Positions 42,962 through 52,945 are shown, counted from the first letter of the stretch. The stretch: DNA of 64,000 nucleotides from CATOSP01 sp965216155 (GCA_965216155.1 CBDCFD010000006.1:806001-870000); one strand, 5' to 3'. Notes: a model not told the origin generated them from the sequence alone. Translations and numbers: made by a program.

Positions 42962-43714
42962 TTACAAGTTGGGCTGTTGCCTCAGCCGACTGGTGTCGAG
43001 GGTGACTAGCCTACGCCTGGCTCGCTTCCCCAGCGCCACCAGGAACATCACGCTTTTACCTTCCGCGTAGGGCGAGAAGAATCCGGATACTTGGTCGTCG
43101 TAAAACGTCAGGCCAGAGGCCCCCAGTCTTTGGGCATAGGCTGCCAGGTAGATTTTGCCCGCTGTGATACTGGCATCCAGCTGAGCCAACCGGTAACCTC
43201 GGTTACCAAAACGCTCCAGTATCGGATTCAGATTAGTCATGAAGAAAAAGTCGACGCTGGCATCGGCCGGAAGCGGCTGATCGAGCCCCAGATGACCAGC
43301 TTGCCGACGGTAGTCTCCTTCTTTCAGCAGCTCCAGAGCCTTCAGGTCTCGGTGGAACACATATGCGCCAGATGGGAGGTCGTCCACAGTGTTCACGATC
43401 AGATAAATATCATTGAGAGCAGCGCCAGGTTGTCCTAAAAAGTCTGCCGGTATGCCCTGCGTGGCCTTTTCGAGCACCGTCGACAGCTCCCGGAGGGTTA
43501 TCGATTCGTGGCTGAAACGGCGTGCGGAGCCGCGCCGAACGATGACCGACTCAATGGAGTCCTGGGGCGTCCCGCCGTCAGAGTAGCGATTTAACGGTAC
43601 GAGGCGTCCCGAAGGATGGGGCATCAGCATTGCCGGGCCTTCGCCTCGCCAAGAAACCACCTCTGCTTCATCCGGCGGTTCGCAGCTCGCTGCCTGGCTG
43701 GTTACCCTGGTCAT
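42962..43714 (-). CDS. Nitroreductase-fold protein, SagB/ThcOx type, possibly 5' truncated
   Basis: 250 residues. VIVRRGSARRFSHESITLRELSTVLEKATQG carries the FMN-binding RR.S.R.F pattern in part (RRGSARRF). ALNDIYLIVNTVDDLPSGAYVF, QLDASITAGKIYLAAYAQRLGASGLTFYDD and FFSPYAEGKSVMFLVALG follow. These are the FMN-site and dimer segments of SagB-type dehydrogenases, which oxidise azoline rings in peptide maturation or act as plain nitroreductases. Many relatives have two such halves; here only one is present and the first 25 residues overlap a membrane-protein fragment on the other strand, so the 5' end may be lost. No cyclodehydratase or precursor peptide gene is seen. Confidence 0.75.
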   Translation of the reverse strand: MTRVTSQAASCEPPDEAEVVSWRGEGPAMLMPHPSGRLVPLNRYSDGGTPQDSIESVIVRRGSARRFSHESITLRELSTVLEKATQGIPADFLGQPGAALNDIYLIVNTVDDLPSGAYVFHRDLKALELLKEGDYRRQAGHLGLDQPLPADASVDFFFMTNLNPILERFGNRGYRLAQLDASITAGKIYLAAYAQRLGASGLTFYDDQVSGFFSPYAEGKSVMFLVALGKRARRRLVTLDTSRLRQQPNL

Positions 43715-43905
43715 TGGCTTGCTGGCTGGTTTGGGCTTCGCCCGGCTTTATCCGAGTCCGACCAACGGCGCAGGCGCCGGCCTGATTCGCGGCGCTGTTT
43801 ACGGTTTCTTCTGGTGGGTGGGCGGTGCGCTGACCTTGGTGCCACTATTTAGTGGCGCTGGCCTGCAAGGATCTATGTATCTATGTGCTGCCTGTAACGG
43901 CCTGG
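43680..43905 (+). pseudogene. Membrane-protein fragment
   Basis: Plus strand, open frame with two hydrophobic stretches: LAAWLVTLVIGLLAGLGFAR and AVYGFFWWVGGALTLVPLF. There is no start codon of its own and it ends in unrelated sequence. It overlaps the start of the SagB-like gene on the opposite strand, so it marks an old junction. Family not recognised. Confidence 0.45.
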
Positions 43906-43960
43906 ATTTCCCAGACCAAGCTGATTTCCTTGAACTTGGGTCTCTTTGGACTGTAGATGG

Positions 43961-44397
43961 CTATTTGTTGTAGTAGGGCACATCCAAGGTCATGCAGCCT
44001 ATGGGGGCGAGGAGTAGGGCCCGTGTTGCATGCCAGGCGGCCGGCAAGCATACATCCCAGTGGTGAAGGTTGCATTTAGGCGTTTGTCATGGAGTTCTCC
44101 CTCCAAGATGTACACTTCTTCCCAAAAATCGTGGACGATCACCTCTGAAGTTTCCACGCCCGGCGGGAACTTCAGCAGCCGGGTTCCAACGCCCGTGGAA
44201 TGGTCTAGGTTCAGGATTTTTTCCACCATACCCTCAGCCGCCGCTCCCGATCCGGCACCCACCGGACCCCAGGGAACGCATTCGTGGCCGAAGAATTCGT
44301 ATTCTTCTTTGGGCAACTTTCCGCCTCCCCCGAGCAGCGTTAAGATCCCGGATTCCAGGTGTAGTAGATTACTACGCCAAATGCGAGGGAATTGCAA
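43961..44397 (-). pseudogene. Cupin-domain protein with C-terminal frameshift
   Basis: Minus strand: YEFFGHECVPWGPV, ILNLDHSTGVGTRLLKFPPG, HDFWEEVYILEGELHDKRL and FTTGMYACRPPGMQHGPYSSP. The last blocks are the cupin G(x)5HxH-like (degenerate) and GxYxxRPPxxxHGP motifs seen in acetylacetone/dihydroxyacetophenone dioxygenase-type cupins. Just before the stop the frame is wrong by one base; the shifted frame gives IGCMTLDVPYYNK and a stop at 43961, the expected end. The start is not clear, since no ribosome site is seen upstream of the domain. Confidence 0.65.
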
Positions 44398-44671
44398 CCA
44401 AACGACCTTCCTCCCGATGAGCCACTGGATTCCTGGATGATATGGTCAAGATCAAGGAGCCGCGGCACGGTGACGAGACCCGTTCTCGGATCCCTCTCTG
44501 GAACGGAGAAAGCCTCCAATTCGTGTCTTTTAACCGCAACAGGCGCAGCCTCGGTAAACTTGAGAGGGCTGGAAGCTGTTGCCCTCTGAATTAACCGTTG
44601 CCGCCGCGGAGCCAGCTCTGAATCTATCCAAATCGCTGCAACCAGTGCCGAAACGGAGAATAGCAAAACAT

Positions 44672-46306
44672 TTATTCAAGCAGAAACCCTTCATAGCCAT
44701 TGGCCGCTATTTCGGCACGCTTGGCCCGCATTACTGGAGCGCTGTCCGGACTGCCGAGTAAGACCCGTGCTTTGCCGGGAATGTTCGCCCCTACAAACCA
44801 GGAATTGGCCTTTGTCCGGAGCAAATTGGTGCTCGCCTCGGCGACGTACTTGGTCCAAGCTTCTTCCGCCTGGGGTGTGGCCGAGATACGCGTGAACTCA
44901 TTCTCGCGCATATAGCCAATGCACTCGCTCACCCATTCCACGAGCGGCTCGCAGCCTCTGGTGAAGTTGCCGGCCCCGGCACCAGGCATGATGAAGAGAT
45001 TCGGGAACCCAGGGCTCTGGAGGCCCATATAGGTGCGCGGGCCCTCGGCGAATTTATCCTTTATCGTCTGCCCGCCCTCCCCGTGGATATCTATCCTGGT
45101 TAAAGACCCAGTCAAGGCGTCATATCCCGTGGCAAAGATGATGACGTCCAGCTCGTACTCGGCATCCCTGGTCTTGATGCCTTTGGGTGTGATGCACTCG
45201 ATCGGGGCCTTGCGCACGTCAACAAGTAATACATTGTCCCGGTTGTACACGTCATAATACCCGGTTTCGCAGGGGAGGCGCTTGGAGCCGAAGGGATGGT
45301 CCTTGGGCACCAGCATCTCCGCCACCACCGGGTCATTAACCCGCTCACGGATCTTATTCCGGACGAATTCGGCGTAGTCCTCGTTGGCCTCCCCGGGGGT
45401 CATTATGTCCTGGAAATTGGCCAGCCATTTCTTGAAACCGGGTTCTGCCCACAGCCTCTCGTACTGCGCTAGCCGCTCTTCTGCCGAGACTTCCAGGGCC
45501 GACCGCGGGTCGAATTGGTGCATAAACGCGCCTGGGGTTTCTCTACACTTCTTGAAGATCTCCGGGTAGCTTGCCTTGATCTCGCGCTGCCAGTCGGGGT
45601 CGATTGGGCCATTCCGGAGGGGCGCACAGTAATTCGCCGTGCGCTGGAAGACGCTTAGATGGGCGACTTCATTAACGATCTCCGGGATAAGTTGGACGGC
45701 GGTGGCCCCAGTGCCTATGACCCCCACACGCTTACCGCCTAGATCCATACCTTCCTTCGGCCATCTGGCGGTGTGGCACCAGTTGCCCTTGAAGCTATCG
45801 ATCCCCGCAAAGTCTGGTATATAACGCGCGGACAGATTACCGACCGCCGTGATCAAGAATTGCCCCCCGGCCTGACGGCCATCTTCCGTTAGAATCTGCC
45901 AGCGATTCTTGCGCTCGTCGTAGACCGCCGTGGCGACGCGGGCATCGAACTGGATGTCCCGGCGGAGGTCAAACTTGTCCGCTACATAATTGAGGTAGCG
46001 CTCGTTCTCCGGCTGGCCGGAAAAATGCTCTCTCCAGTCCCATTCTTGCAGGAGTTCCTCCGAGAACGAATATCCGTAAGTGTAACTCTCGGAGTCGAAA
46101 CGACATCCCGGGTACCGATTCCAATACCAGGTGCCGCCCACTCCACCACCGTCCTCGAAGACCCGCACCGAGAGCCCGAGCTGACGCAGACGGTACAACT
46201 GATACAGCCCGGTAACCCCGGCGCCGATGATGATCACGTCAAACTGCTCAACATCCTTCACCGTCTCAGTGCCGGCTGCGGAAGTTTGCTGTGGAGAATC
46301 TCCCAT
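44672..46306 (-). CDS. Flavin-dependent monooxygenase, Baeyer-Villiger type
   Basis: 544 residues from the ATG at 46306, which has AAAGGAGG seven bases upstream; the in-frame ATG at 46366 has none. FAD loop FDVIIIGAGVTGLYQLYRL near residue 22, then GGVGGTWYWNRYPGCRFDSE, the FxGxxxHxxxWP fingerprint as FKGNWCHTARWP, the NADP loop KRVGVIGTGATAVQLIPEI and a C-terminal FATGYDALTGSL. These identify type I Baeyer-Villiger monooxygenases (cyclohexanone or ketone oxygenation with NADPH). No hydrolase or dehydrogenase partner of a ketone pathway is intact nearby. Confidence 0.95.
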   Translation of the reverse strand: MGDSPQQTSAAGTETVKDVEQFDVIIIGAGVTGLYQLYRLRQLGLSVRVFEDGGGVGGTWYWNRYPGCRFDSESYTYGYSFSEELLQEWDWREHFSGQPENERYLNYVADKFDLRRDIQFDARVATAVYDERKNRWQILTEDGRQAGGQFLITAVGNLSARYIPDFAGIDSFKGNWCHTARWPKEGMDLGGKRVGVIGTGATAVQLIPEIVNEVAHLSVFQRTANYCAPLRNGPIDPDWQREIKASYPEIFKKCRETPGAFMHQFDPRSALEVSAEERLAQYERLWAEPGFKKWLANFQDIMTPGEANEDYAEFVRNKIRERVNDPVVAEMLVPKDHPFGSKRLPCETGYYDVYNRDNVLLVDVRKAPIECITPKGIKTRDAEYELDVIIFATGYDALTGSLTRIDIHGEGGQTIKDKFAEGPRTYMGLQSPGFPNLFIMPGAGAGNFTRGCEPLVEWVSECIGYMRENEFTRISATPQAEEAWTKYVAEASTNLLRTKANSWFVGANIPGKARVLLGSPDSAPVMRAKRAEIAANGYEGFLLE

Positions 46307-46827
46307 GTCATTCCTCCTTTGGTCTCTCAACTCTTCCGGCTTTAATGAGTGGAACTCATCCCTCATACAACGACCTCGTCATGGATTAGTTAGACTGCTA
46401 CCAAGATAGTAATTAAAAGGGTGTCAGTTGGCTAGTAGTCCGAACTCTTTGGAATGATGGGTTGATTGGTACAGGACTTTTCCTCGGGCATACTGGGCTT
46501 ATGGAGACAATCCACGAGCAATCTGGCATTCCACCCGTCATTTCAAGGAAGTTAGTCTACCAGCCCACCCCCAAAAAACCTTGGTTTGGCGTTCCCTAAC
46601 GTCGGCCGCTGCTGTGCCTTTCTCACGATGCCTCCCTCCACTCATGGCCAATGCCCTCTATGTTCCCCCTCACCTTTCGAAAGGATACGAGGCCTGGCTC
46701 GGTCCTCAGACAGACCGAAACCGCCGGGATGATCCTGAGGGCCAGTCGCGCACTACGAACTTTTCCCAGATTCTCGGCACCAACCACGTAAGTGGTGGTC
46801 TTCACTATGTACGCTGGGTAGCTATCC
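46307..46827. other. Non-coding stretch with a solitary IS630-like end
   Basis: At 46433 CTAGTAGTCCGAACTCTTTG resembles the left end of the IS630 at 2565; no transposase follows. A similar solitary end (TAGTAGTCGAACTGCTTGAA) starts at 34394. No gene was recognised. Confidence 0.4.
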
Positions 46828-47148
46828 GAGCGCGCACACGGCTCCGCCCGCAACCTAACCGCCGGCGTTATCCGCGCCCGCTACCGGGAGTCCATGTCTA
46901 ATCCCGCACCGGTGGAGGCGGGCAAAGCCTACTGCTATACTATCGACCTATGGGCCACCAGCAACGTCTTCAAGGCGGGGCACCGTGTCCGGCTGGAAAT
47001 TTCTAGCAGCAACTTTCCCCGCTTCGACCGCAACACCAACACCGGCAACATCATAGCCCAGGATGCCAGCTTCAAGCCGGCATTACAGACTATCCTGCAC
47101 GACGCCCAGCATCCTTCCCATGTCACTCTGCCCATCGTACCCAGATAA
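46828..47148 (+). pseudogene. CocE/NonD-type (X-Pro dipeptidyl peptidase) C-terminal fragment
   Basis: Plus strand: GSARNLTAGVIRARYRES, EAGKAYCYTIDLWATSNVFK, GHRVRLEISSSNFPRFDRNT and HDAQHPSHVTLPIVP. This is the C-terminal jelly-roll domain (PF08530-type) of CocE/NonD hydrolases, where NLT.G..RARYR...Y.I.LW.TS..F..GHR.R..ISSSNFPRFDRN.NTG and H....PS...LP are typical. The catalytic alpha/beta hydrolase part is missing. Confidence 0.8.
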
Positions 47149-47200
47149 GAAATGGGTGCCGCCACACGAAGTAAAATGCGTTACGGCCCGCCAGCCCCGG

Positions 47201-48138
47201 TTAGGCGCTCCATGACTTGGCTAGCGCTTCCACTTCATTGCCCAAAGGCATGGAGTCCTGAGCCCCGCTTCGGGTCACCAACAGCGCTCCGGCGGCCGAG
47301 GCTGATACCACCGCGCGCCCCAACTCCTGTCCCCGGCTCAGGCCCACCGCCAGGGCGCCGTTAAAGGCGTCTCCTGCGGCCACGGAGTCAACGGCCTGGA
47401 CGGGAAAGGCCGGCATATGCCGGCCGTGCCGCCGGGTCGCATAGTAGGCGCCTCCAGATCCCAGCTTCACCACCACCGCCGCTACCCCCCGCTCCAGTAG
47501 CTCCGTCGCCGCTCCGGACGCTGATTCTTTATCCCTTACTGGAAATCCAACCAGCGCTTGGGCTTCGGTCTCATTGGAGGTAATCACCATGCGGTAGGGG
47601 TAAAATTCCGAAGGCAGGGGGCGGACTGGACCCTGATCCAGAATTACCGTTTTACCCTGACCCCAAGCTTCTCGGGCTACCTCCAGCGACAGATCCAGCG
47701 AAACTTCCAGCTGCAACATCAACACCGAAGCATGAGGCAGCAACTCAGAAACCCGTTGCCTTTGCGATGGGCCGCAGTGTCATTGGCCCCGAGAATCTGG
47801 GTGATTCGGTTTTGAGAAGACCCGTCGATCTCGATTATCGCCAGGCCGGAACTGGTCTTGTTGGCGACGTCCACCGCGAATACGTCAACACCGCTGTCGG
47901 TCAGCGATTTCAGAAGCTGGGGCCCAAAGACGTCATCCCCTACCCGGCCCACCATTGCTACCGATGCACCCATCCGGGCGGCGGCCACGGCCTGATTCGC
48001 TCCCTTGCCGCCGGGGTAGGTCAGGAAGCGGGTGCCGACTACCGTCTCCCCGGATTCGGCGAAGCGGGGTGTGTGAGTGACCAGGTCCATGTTTATTCCG
48101 CCAAGAATAACCACGGACGGAAGGGATTGCTGCGCCAT
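47201..48138 (-). pseudogene. Ribokinase-like PfkB carbohydrate kinase with a frameshift
   Basis: From the ATG at 48138: SVVILGGINMDLVTHTPRF, TYPGGKGANQAVAAARMGA (PfkB signature 1, with the ribokinase-type GGKGANQA), MVGRVGDDVFGPQLL. After ILGANDTAAHRK a small indel near 47750 changes frame; the rest reads ELLPHASVLMLQLEVSLDL, TSNETEAQALVG and DSVAAGDAFNGALAVGLSRG (signature 2, catalytic Asp in AAGDAFNG). All motifs exist, split over two frames. One indel is the only lesion, so a sequencing error is possible. Confidence 0.87.
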
Positions 48139-48323
48139 GATAGAGCTACCTTCCAGGGTGTGGATCGGTGGTAGTCAAGGAGGGCAACGCTATCATCGGG
48201 AAAGATGGTCGGTCAAGGGTGCCATGCTATAATGCCTCTGCCTAACGACTAGTATTACAACGACGGTTGGTATGATAGGATGACCGGGTAGTTGGGGAAG
48301 GCTTGGGCAGGTGAGGCAGGGAA

Positions 48324-48815
48324 GTGGATGCGGCGGCTTTCGAGCAGGTTTACGGGGCTTTTCAGGAGTTTCACGCTTACTTCGCTCCGCTGTTCGGCCG
48401 CAGGGAAGCGCGGGGCCACAGCCGCCATTATCTCCAGGCCCTGCTGGTGCAGTCCGGCGAGCGGCGCAACGCCGAGAATCTGTCGGAGACGGTTCCGGCG
48501 TCAGCCAGGGTGATGCAGCGGTTTCTCGCTGAATCCCCCTGGGACGATGACCTGGTGCTGGGACGCCTCCAAGAGTACCTGGGACCCAGACTGGGGCACC
48601 CTGAAGGGGTGTGGGTGCTGGACGGCAGCGACTTCCCCAAGCAGGGCAGGAAGTCCGTGGGAGTGGCCCGTCAGTACTGCGGGAGACTGGGCAAGGTGGC
48701 CAACTGCCAGGCCGGAATGTTCCTGGCCTATGTCAGCCCGCTGGAGCGGGGATGAACCATCCCCATCTTCCTACAGAAAGAGCGGAAGCCCGCAGACCCC
48801 GCCTCTACGTGCAGT
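48324..48815 (+). pseudogene. IS701 transposase, N-terminal part
   Basis: FEQVYGAFQEFHAYFAPLFG, RRHYLQALLVQSGERRNAEN (partly), WDDDLVLGRLQEYLG and WVLDGSDFPKQGRKSVGVARQYCGRLGKVANCQ (part) match the IS701 N-terminus and first catalytic Asp (DGSDFPKxG..SVGVARQYCG). After YVSPLERG a 17-bp palindrome at 48748 introduces a stop and shift; a short shifted remnant (IFLQKER) follows, then the element ends. The second half of the transposase is missing. Confidence 0.85.
48748..48764. repeat. 17-bp palindrome in IS701 gene
   Basis: GGGGAT, loop GAACC, ATCCCC, with a TGA stop inside it. It lies at the point where the transposase frame is lost, like the hairpin elements, but lacks the CAGGCT tail. Confidence 0.5.
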
Positions 48816-48843
48816 AGGCCGAACTTTCGAGTTCACGTTCCCG

Positions 48844-49242
48844 TTGCCGGGACCGAGCAATGCGGGCGGCCGCCCTCCCACCAAGACGAAACCGGCAGGA
48901 AAGCCGCCACGGAAACGCTCCACCAGTACACCTCCACGAAAGGCGAACCCGAAGGCCCAACAGACGAAGCCCCGCCCTGAACCGGCCACGACCGAAGTGG
49001 AAGCCAAGCTGCGAGAGCCGTTCGAGCACGACCGGAAGGGGAACACTTCCCCGGAGCGCAGGGAGCAGCACCGCCTCCAGAAGCAGGAACGACGCCGGAA
49101 GGCGAAAGAATCGGGACTCTGTGTGGTCTGCCGCTTACCGGCCATACCGGACCAGAGCCGCTGCTCGACGTGCGCCGAAAAGCACAGGGCATCCCGAAGG
49201 AGGTGGCAGGCCCAGCGGAGAAGCAAGAACAAGAAGAGCTAA
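48844..49242 (+). CDS. Basic protein with C-terminal CxxC-CxxC-H zinc motif
   Basis: About 132 codons to a TAA/TAG-type stop at 49242. The frame is open further upstream into the IS701 remnant; TTG at 48844 is a possible start, but the true 5' end may be lost. After a low-complexity Pro/Lys/Arg region comes ERREQHRLQKQERRRKAKE and then GLCVVCRLPAIPDQSRCSTCAEKHR (partly quoted): four Cys and a His forming a small zinc knuckle, a nucleic-acid-binding type seen in short proteins beside restriction or phage genes. It directly precedes the DUF499-type gene on the same strand. Function unknown. Confidence 0.5.
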   Translation: MPGPSNAGGRPPTKTKPAGKPPRKRSTSTPPRKANPKAQQTKPRPEPATTEVEAKLREPFEHDRKGNTSPERREQHRLQKQERRRKAKESGLCVVCRLPAIPDQSRCSTCAEKHRASRRRWQAQRRSKNKKS

Positions 49243-49564
49243 GGAAAGAGCCGCCCAGCAAAGGGACCAGGCCTACGGGCAGACCACGTCCCTCTGACAA
49301 CACCCCAGACCCAAGCCGCGGACCCGTCGGCCCGGAACCGGGGCAGATCGGGACGTTTTGCACATCCCGGGACTCCCCCAGCCCAGAGGACAGCAAAAGG
49401 CTGGAAATGGGCAGTTCTGGGCCATCCGGCCCGACCAAGTGGGAACTTGCCCCACCGAGGTTGCGGTATACTTGCCCAATCCCCACCGGCAACCAGAACC
49501 GAGTATTGAGGGGCCAATAACCCAAGATACCAGCGCACCCGTCGCTTCGAGAAGAAGGAGCACA

Positions 49565-52483
49565 ATGCCCGCCAACCTCACCCCAGTATTTCAAGCCTGC
49601 CCACCGCGTCATCCCGAACTTACAAGCAGCAGCTACGCCGCCGATCTCCACCGGGCCATTCGGAACGAGGTGGCGACACCCGAGGGCGCCCTGGATTTCT
49701 TCCGAGGAACCTACCCCGCCCCCGCGATGAAAACCGCCTGCCGGATGGTGTTTGACCGGCTGCATAACGGAGAAGCCAGCGAACAGCCCGCGGTCTACCG
49801 GTTCAACTCCCGGTACGGCGGCGGGAAAACCCACACACTGATCACACTGGCAGCAGCCTGCCTCCACCCGGACGTCGTGCGCCAGGAACCCGAGGAAACC
49901 CCGGTCCCATCGCACTTCGCCACCGACTCGGTGCGCCTGATAGCGTTCACGGGAGAAAACGTGGACCCGCTATCGGGTACCGAGCTCGACGACTCGGGCA
50001 ATCGGGCCAAATCCCTCACAGGACACGTTGCGTACCACCTGGGGGGGCCGGAAGCCCTGGAGCAGTTCAGGGAACATGACAACCGCCTGACGGACCCCGG
50101 CGCCGAAAACTTCCGCAGACTCATCGGAGACCAGCCGACCCTGATCCTGGTCGATGAACTGGTCCAATGGGTCGACAGGGTACTGCAACTGGGAGAACTG
50201 AACGTCCAGGGCATCAAGACGACCATCGCCGCACTGGCCAAGGCCGTGGACACCAGCCCCCGGGCCGTTCTCGTCGTAACTTCCCCCGAACCCGGACACG
50301 ACGCGTTCCAGAACGCCACGGCGATCCTCACCGAGATCATGAGCGACCTGGACAGCATCCTTTCCCGCACTGGCCACGATATGGTCCCATCGGACGAGAC
50401 CGACGTAGCGGCCATCCTGAGACAGCGCCTGTTCACCGACTGGGACGAGCAGAGCAGGCAGGAGACCACAAAGGCTTACGCGGAACTCTGGAAACGGCAT
50501 TGGCCGGCAGACGCCGACCGGGCAGAGAAGGACTTCTACGACTGCTATCCTTTCCACCCGAGCGTTCTCAGGATCGCCAGGGAGAGGCTGGCCAACAACC
50601 CGGACTTCCAGCGGGTGAGAGGCACCCTGAGGCTGCTGACAGCCACCATCCAGCACAACGGGGACACAACAGATCCCCTCATTCACCCCTGGCACATCAC
50701 TCCGGAAGACAACCGGATCCGTGACGAGCTGGTAAACCGGATCCATCACGAGGCCTTCGACTCCGGCATCAACGCGGACATCACCGGGGACACCAGCACC
50801 GTCAAGCAACTCGGGGATCCCCTGGCGGAAAAGGCCGCCAAGGTCATCCTGCTGGGCAGCCTGGCCCCCAGCGCCAACAGCGGCTTGTCTGCCACCGAGG
50901 TGGTAGAGGCAGTGATGACCCCCGACGACGATGACGAGAACGTCATCAGAAAGGCAATCGGGGCCATCCAGGACAACGCCCTCTACATCGACAACGACCC
51001 CAGCCGCGACACGCTCCGCTTCACCAACGAACCCAACATCCGCCGGGAAATCCAGCTGCGCCGGAACAAGTTCTCCGACCCGAAGACAGTCGAGGACGAG
51101 ATCAAGGCCGCCGTTCTCAGAACCTTCCAGCCCCAGACGAACCGGAGAACCCGAAATGCCATGCCGGTGACGGTCTACCCCAGCCGGACCGGCAACGCCC
51201 CGGACGACCCCGACCGGGTGCATCTGGCCATAGTCAACCCCGAGCATATTAACTACCACAGCTCCCAACTCCAGAAGGACCTCCTGGACCTCTACCAGCA
51301 CAGCCCAGGCAATGCGGGGCAGGCCCAGCGGGAACACCGGAACAATGTCATCTTCCTCCTGGCCGACCGGGAGCAGGACCGGGAGCTGAACGACGCTGTG
51401 ATCCGCAACCTGGCCGCTAAGGACGTCAAGAGTCTCCCGCCGACGGACCTCAAGGACTACCAGGCGAAGATCGTGGAAGAGGACATTGCCGCCAGCAATA
51501 AGCACATCCACCAGGCAATCCAGCGGAACTGGATCCATCTCTTCTTCCCCTCCAACGAGGAGCAGTGGAGCCACAGCGGCTCCCACCTTCGTCACGAGCG
51601 CCTGCCGGCATCGACAGACACCGAGGGGGATGGACAGGCCGCCATCCTGGATATGCTGTACGCCCACCACAAAATGCCCCAGCAGACAGCCCTCCGGTTC
51701 AACCCCACCGAGTGGCGTCAGACCCGGCTCCGGACCGGAGACCCCCTCACGGTAGGAGAACTCCACCGCGAGTTCACCGCCAACCCCGGCAAGTGGATGA
51801 TCCTGAACAGGGATGTCTTCAACCTGGTCCTGGACGCCGCAGTGAAAGCCGGAGACCTGGTGATCCAGACCCCAACTGGGGAAATAATTGGGGAACACCA
51901 TCTTGGTCTTCACCATGCCAACGACTTCATGGTTTGGCTACCCCAATACGCTCCCAAACCCGATAAGGACCCCGATCCGGCACCGCCAGACCCCGACCCT
52001 CAGCCAGATCCCATAATCTGGCCAACACCAACTCCGACGGGCATCCCCGCATTTGACACCAAAAATGTCAGCGCCAGGGTCGCTGTCGGACAACTAGCCG
52101 ACCACATCACAAGCAACAACACCGACTGGGCCAAAGTCGAGCGGGTCATCATGCAGAGCGCCAGCCTCGGGTTCCTCTCCTACCTCGCCTCGGTTGTCCA
52201 GGGGTCGATCAACGCCAAGTTGGACTACGAGTGCAATTCCGACGACGGAGACATCAGCCTCGTCCTCCGCAACCGGTCCGTTGAGCAATGGATGCAGGAG
52301 CAACGGACTATCGAGAGAGTGAATGCCATGGCCGGCGTGAACGCCGGAGACGCACGAGCGATCATCCTGGCCCAGGACAACGACCCCCAGGCGATCAAGA
52401 GCCGCCTGGAAGCCCTGGACAACAGCCACGACATTCAGCTTACCGTCACCTTTACCCAGGAGGACCAAGAACACAAACCATGA
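49565..52483 (+). CDS. DUF499-type AAA+ ATPase of an antiphage locus
   Basis: 972 residues from the ATG at 49565 (AAGGAG at 5 bases). RFNSRYGGGKTHTLITLAAA near residue 80 is the Walker A; LILVDELVQWVDRV near 193 is Walker B; VLVVTSPEPGHDAF follows as a sensor-like strand. A winged-helix-like middle (FHPSVLRIARERLANNPDFQ, RGTLRLLT) and a Pro/Asp-rich hinge near 800 precede a C-terminal domain. This matches DUF499 proteins, which occur next to DUF1156 methyltransferases and SNF2 helicases in loci annotated as antiphage. Here both partners lie downstream. The stop overlaps the next gene (ATGA). Precise role in the system is not established. Confidence 0.85.
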   Translation: MPANLTPVFQACPPRHPELTSSSYAADLHRAIRNEVATPEGALDFFRGTYPAPAMKTACRMVFDRLHNGEASEQPAVYRFNSRYGGGKTHTLITLAAACLHPDVVRQEPEETPVPSHFATDSVRLIAFTGENVDPLSGTELDDSGNRAKSLTGHVAYHLGGPEALEQFREHDNRLTDPGAENFRRLIGDQPTLILVDELVQWVDRVLQLGELNVQGIKTTIAALAKAVDTSPRAVLVVTSPEPGHDAFQNATAILTEIMSDLDSILSRTGHDMVPSDETDVAAILRQRLFTDWDEQSRQETTKAYAELWKRHWPADADRAEKDFYDCYPFHPSVLRIARERLANNPDFQRVRGTLRLLTATIQHNGDTTDPLIHPWHITPEDNRIRDELVNRIHHEAFDSGINADITGDTSTVKQLGDPLAEKAAKVILLGSLAPSANSGLSATEVVEAVMTPDDDDENVIRKAIGAIQDNALYIDNDPSRDTLRFTNEPNIRREIQLRRNKFSDPKTVEDEIKAAVLRTFQPQTNRRTRNAMPVTVYPSRTGNAPDDPDRVHLAIVNPEHINYHSSQLQKDLLDLYQHSPGNAGQAQREHRNNVIFLLADREQDRELNDAVIRNLAAKDVKSLPPTDLKDYQAKIVEEDIAASNKHIHQAIQRNWIHLFFPSNEEQWSHSGSHLRHERLPASTDTEGDGQAAILDMLYAHHKMPQQTALRFNPTEWRQTRLRTGDPLTVGELHREFTANPGKWMILNRDVFNLVLDAAVKAGDLVIQTPTGEIIGEHHLGLHHANDFMVWLPQYAPKPDKDPDPAPPDPDPQPDPIIWPTPTPTGIPAFDTKNVSARVAVGQLADHITSNNTDWAKVERVIMQSASLGFLSYLASVVQGSINAKLDYECNSDDGDISLVLRNRSVEQWMQEQRTIERVNAMAGVNAGDARAIILAQDNDPQAIKSRLEALDNSHDIQLTVTFTQEDQEHKP

Positions 52484-52920
52484 ATGAGAAAGAGTCCCAA
52501 AGGACCCATGCCATCTATCTGGACCGTGACCCCGTGGGCAACCCCAGGATCTCCATCACCCTGGCCCGAAGGGGCCGAAGAGGCGCGGGCAAGAGGATCA
52601 AGTCCATCACCGGGCGGGACCGCGACGCGGCGTTCCCTCATCTGTCCACAATTCTGTGGAACCATCAGGGGAAGCGTCTGGAAACGGAGACGATGGACCT
52701 TCCCCCGGGCGAGTACCACCCCATCAGCGAGGTGGCGGCGACCCAGATGCTGCTCCTCATGGACGCAGCGAAGGGAGAGCCGAAGACGGAACGGGCCCAG
52801 AGGCTGACTGCAGCCATCGCCGACATGCACAACTGCGAGGCAAGCTGGTGGTGGGCCTGCCGTCAGAACCGGAGCAGGCCAAGGAAGGTGATTCAGGCTC
52901 TGGAATTGATGTACGCATGA
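52480..52920 (+). CDS. Unrecognised 146-residue protein coupled to the ATPase
   Basis: Starts with the ATG in the ATGA overlap at 52480. MNEKESQRTHAIYLDRDPVG, ISITLARRGRRGAGKRIKSI and a helical second half (ATQMLLLMDAAKGEPKTERA). In related loci a small gene called DUF3780 often sits at this position; I cannot confirm that this is it. The strict overlap shows that it is translated with the ATPase and is probably part of the same complex. Confidence 0.65.
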   Translation: MNEKESQRTHAIYLDRDPVGNPRISITLARRGRRGAGKRIKSITGRDRDAAFPHLSTILWNHQGKRLETETMDLPPGEYHPISEVAATQMLLLMDAAKGEPKTERAQRLTAAIADMHNCEASWWWACRQNRSRPRKVIQALELMYA

Positions 52921-52945
52921 CAAGACATTATCAGGTGAACGTAGA

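Larger units (their letters stand above)
48249..48815 (+). mobile_element. IS701-family element, left part only
   Basis: Left end CTAGTATTACAACGACGG at 48249. The transposase begins at 48324 and the element breaks off near 48815, where an unrelated reading frame takes over. IS701 is known to duplicate 4-bp YTAR sites, which fits CTAG. Confidence 0.65.

Noticed and set aside
42962..43714. Azole-modified peptide (TOMM) biosynthesis cluster
   Set aside because: Only a SagB-like protein, possibly truncated; no YcaO cyclodehydratase, precursor peptide or protease beside it.
49970..51916. Long minus-strand open frame (648 codons) opposite the ATPase gene
   Set aside because: Shadow of the GC-rich plus-strand gene, which has clear Walker motifs; the minus frame has no motif, start site or neighbours.
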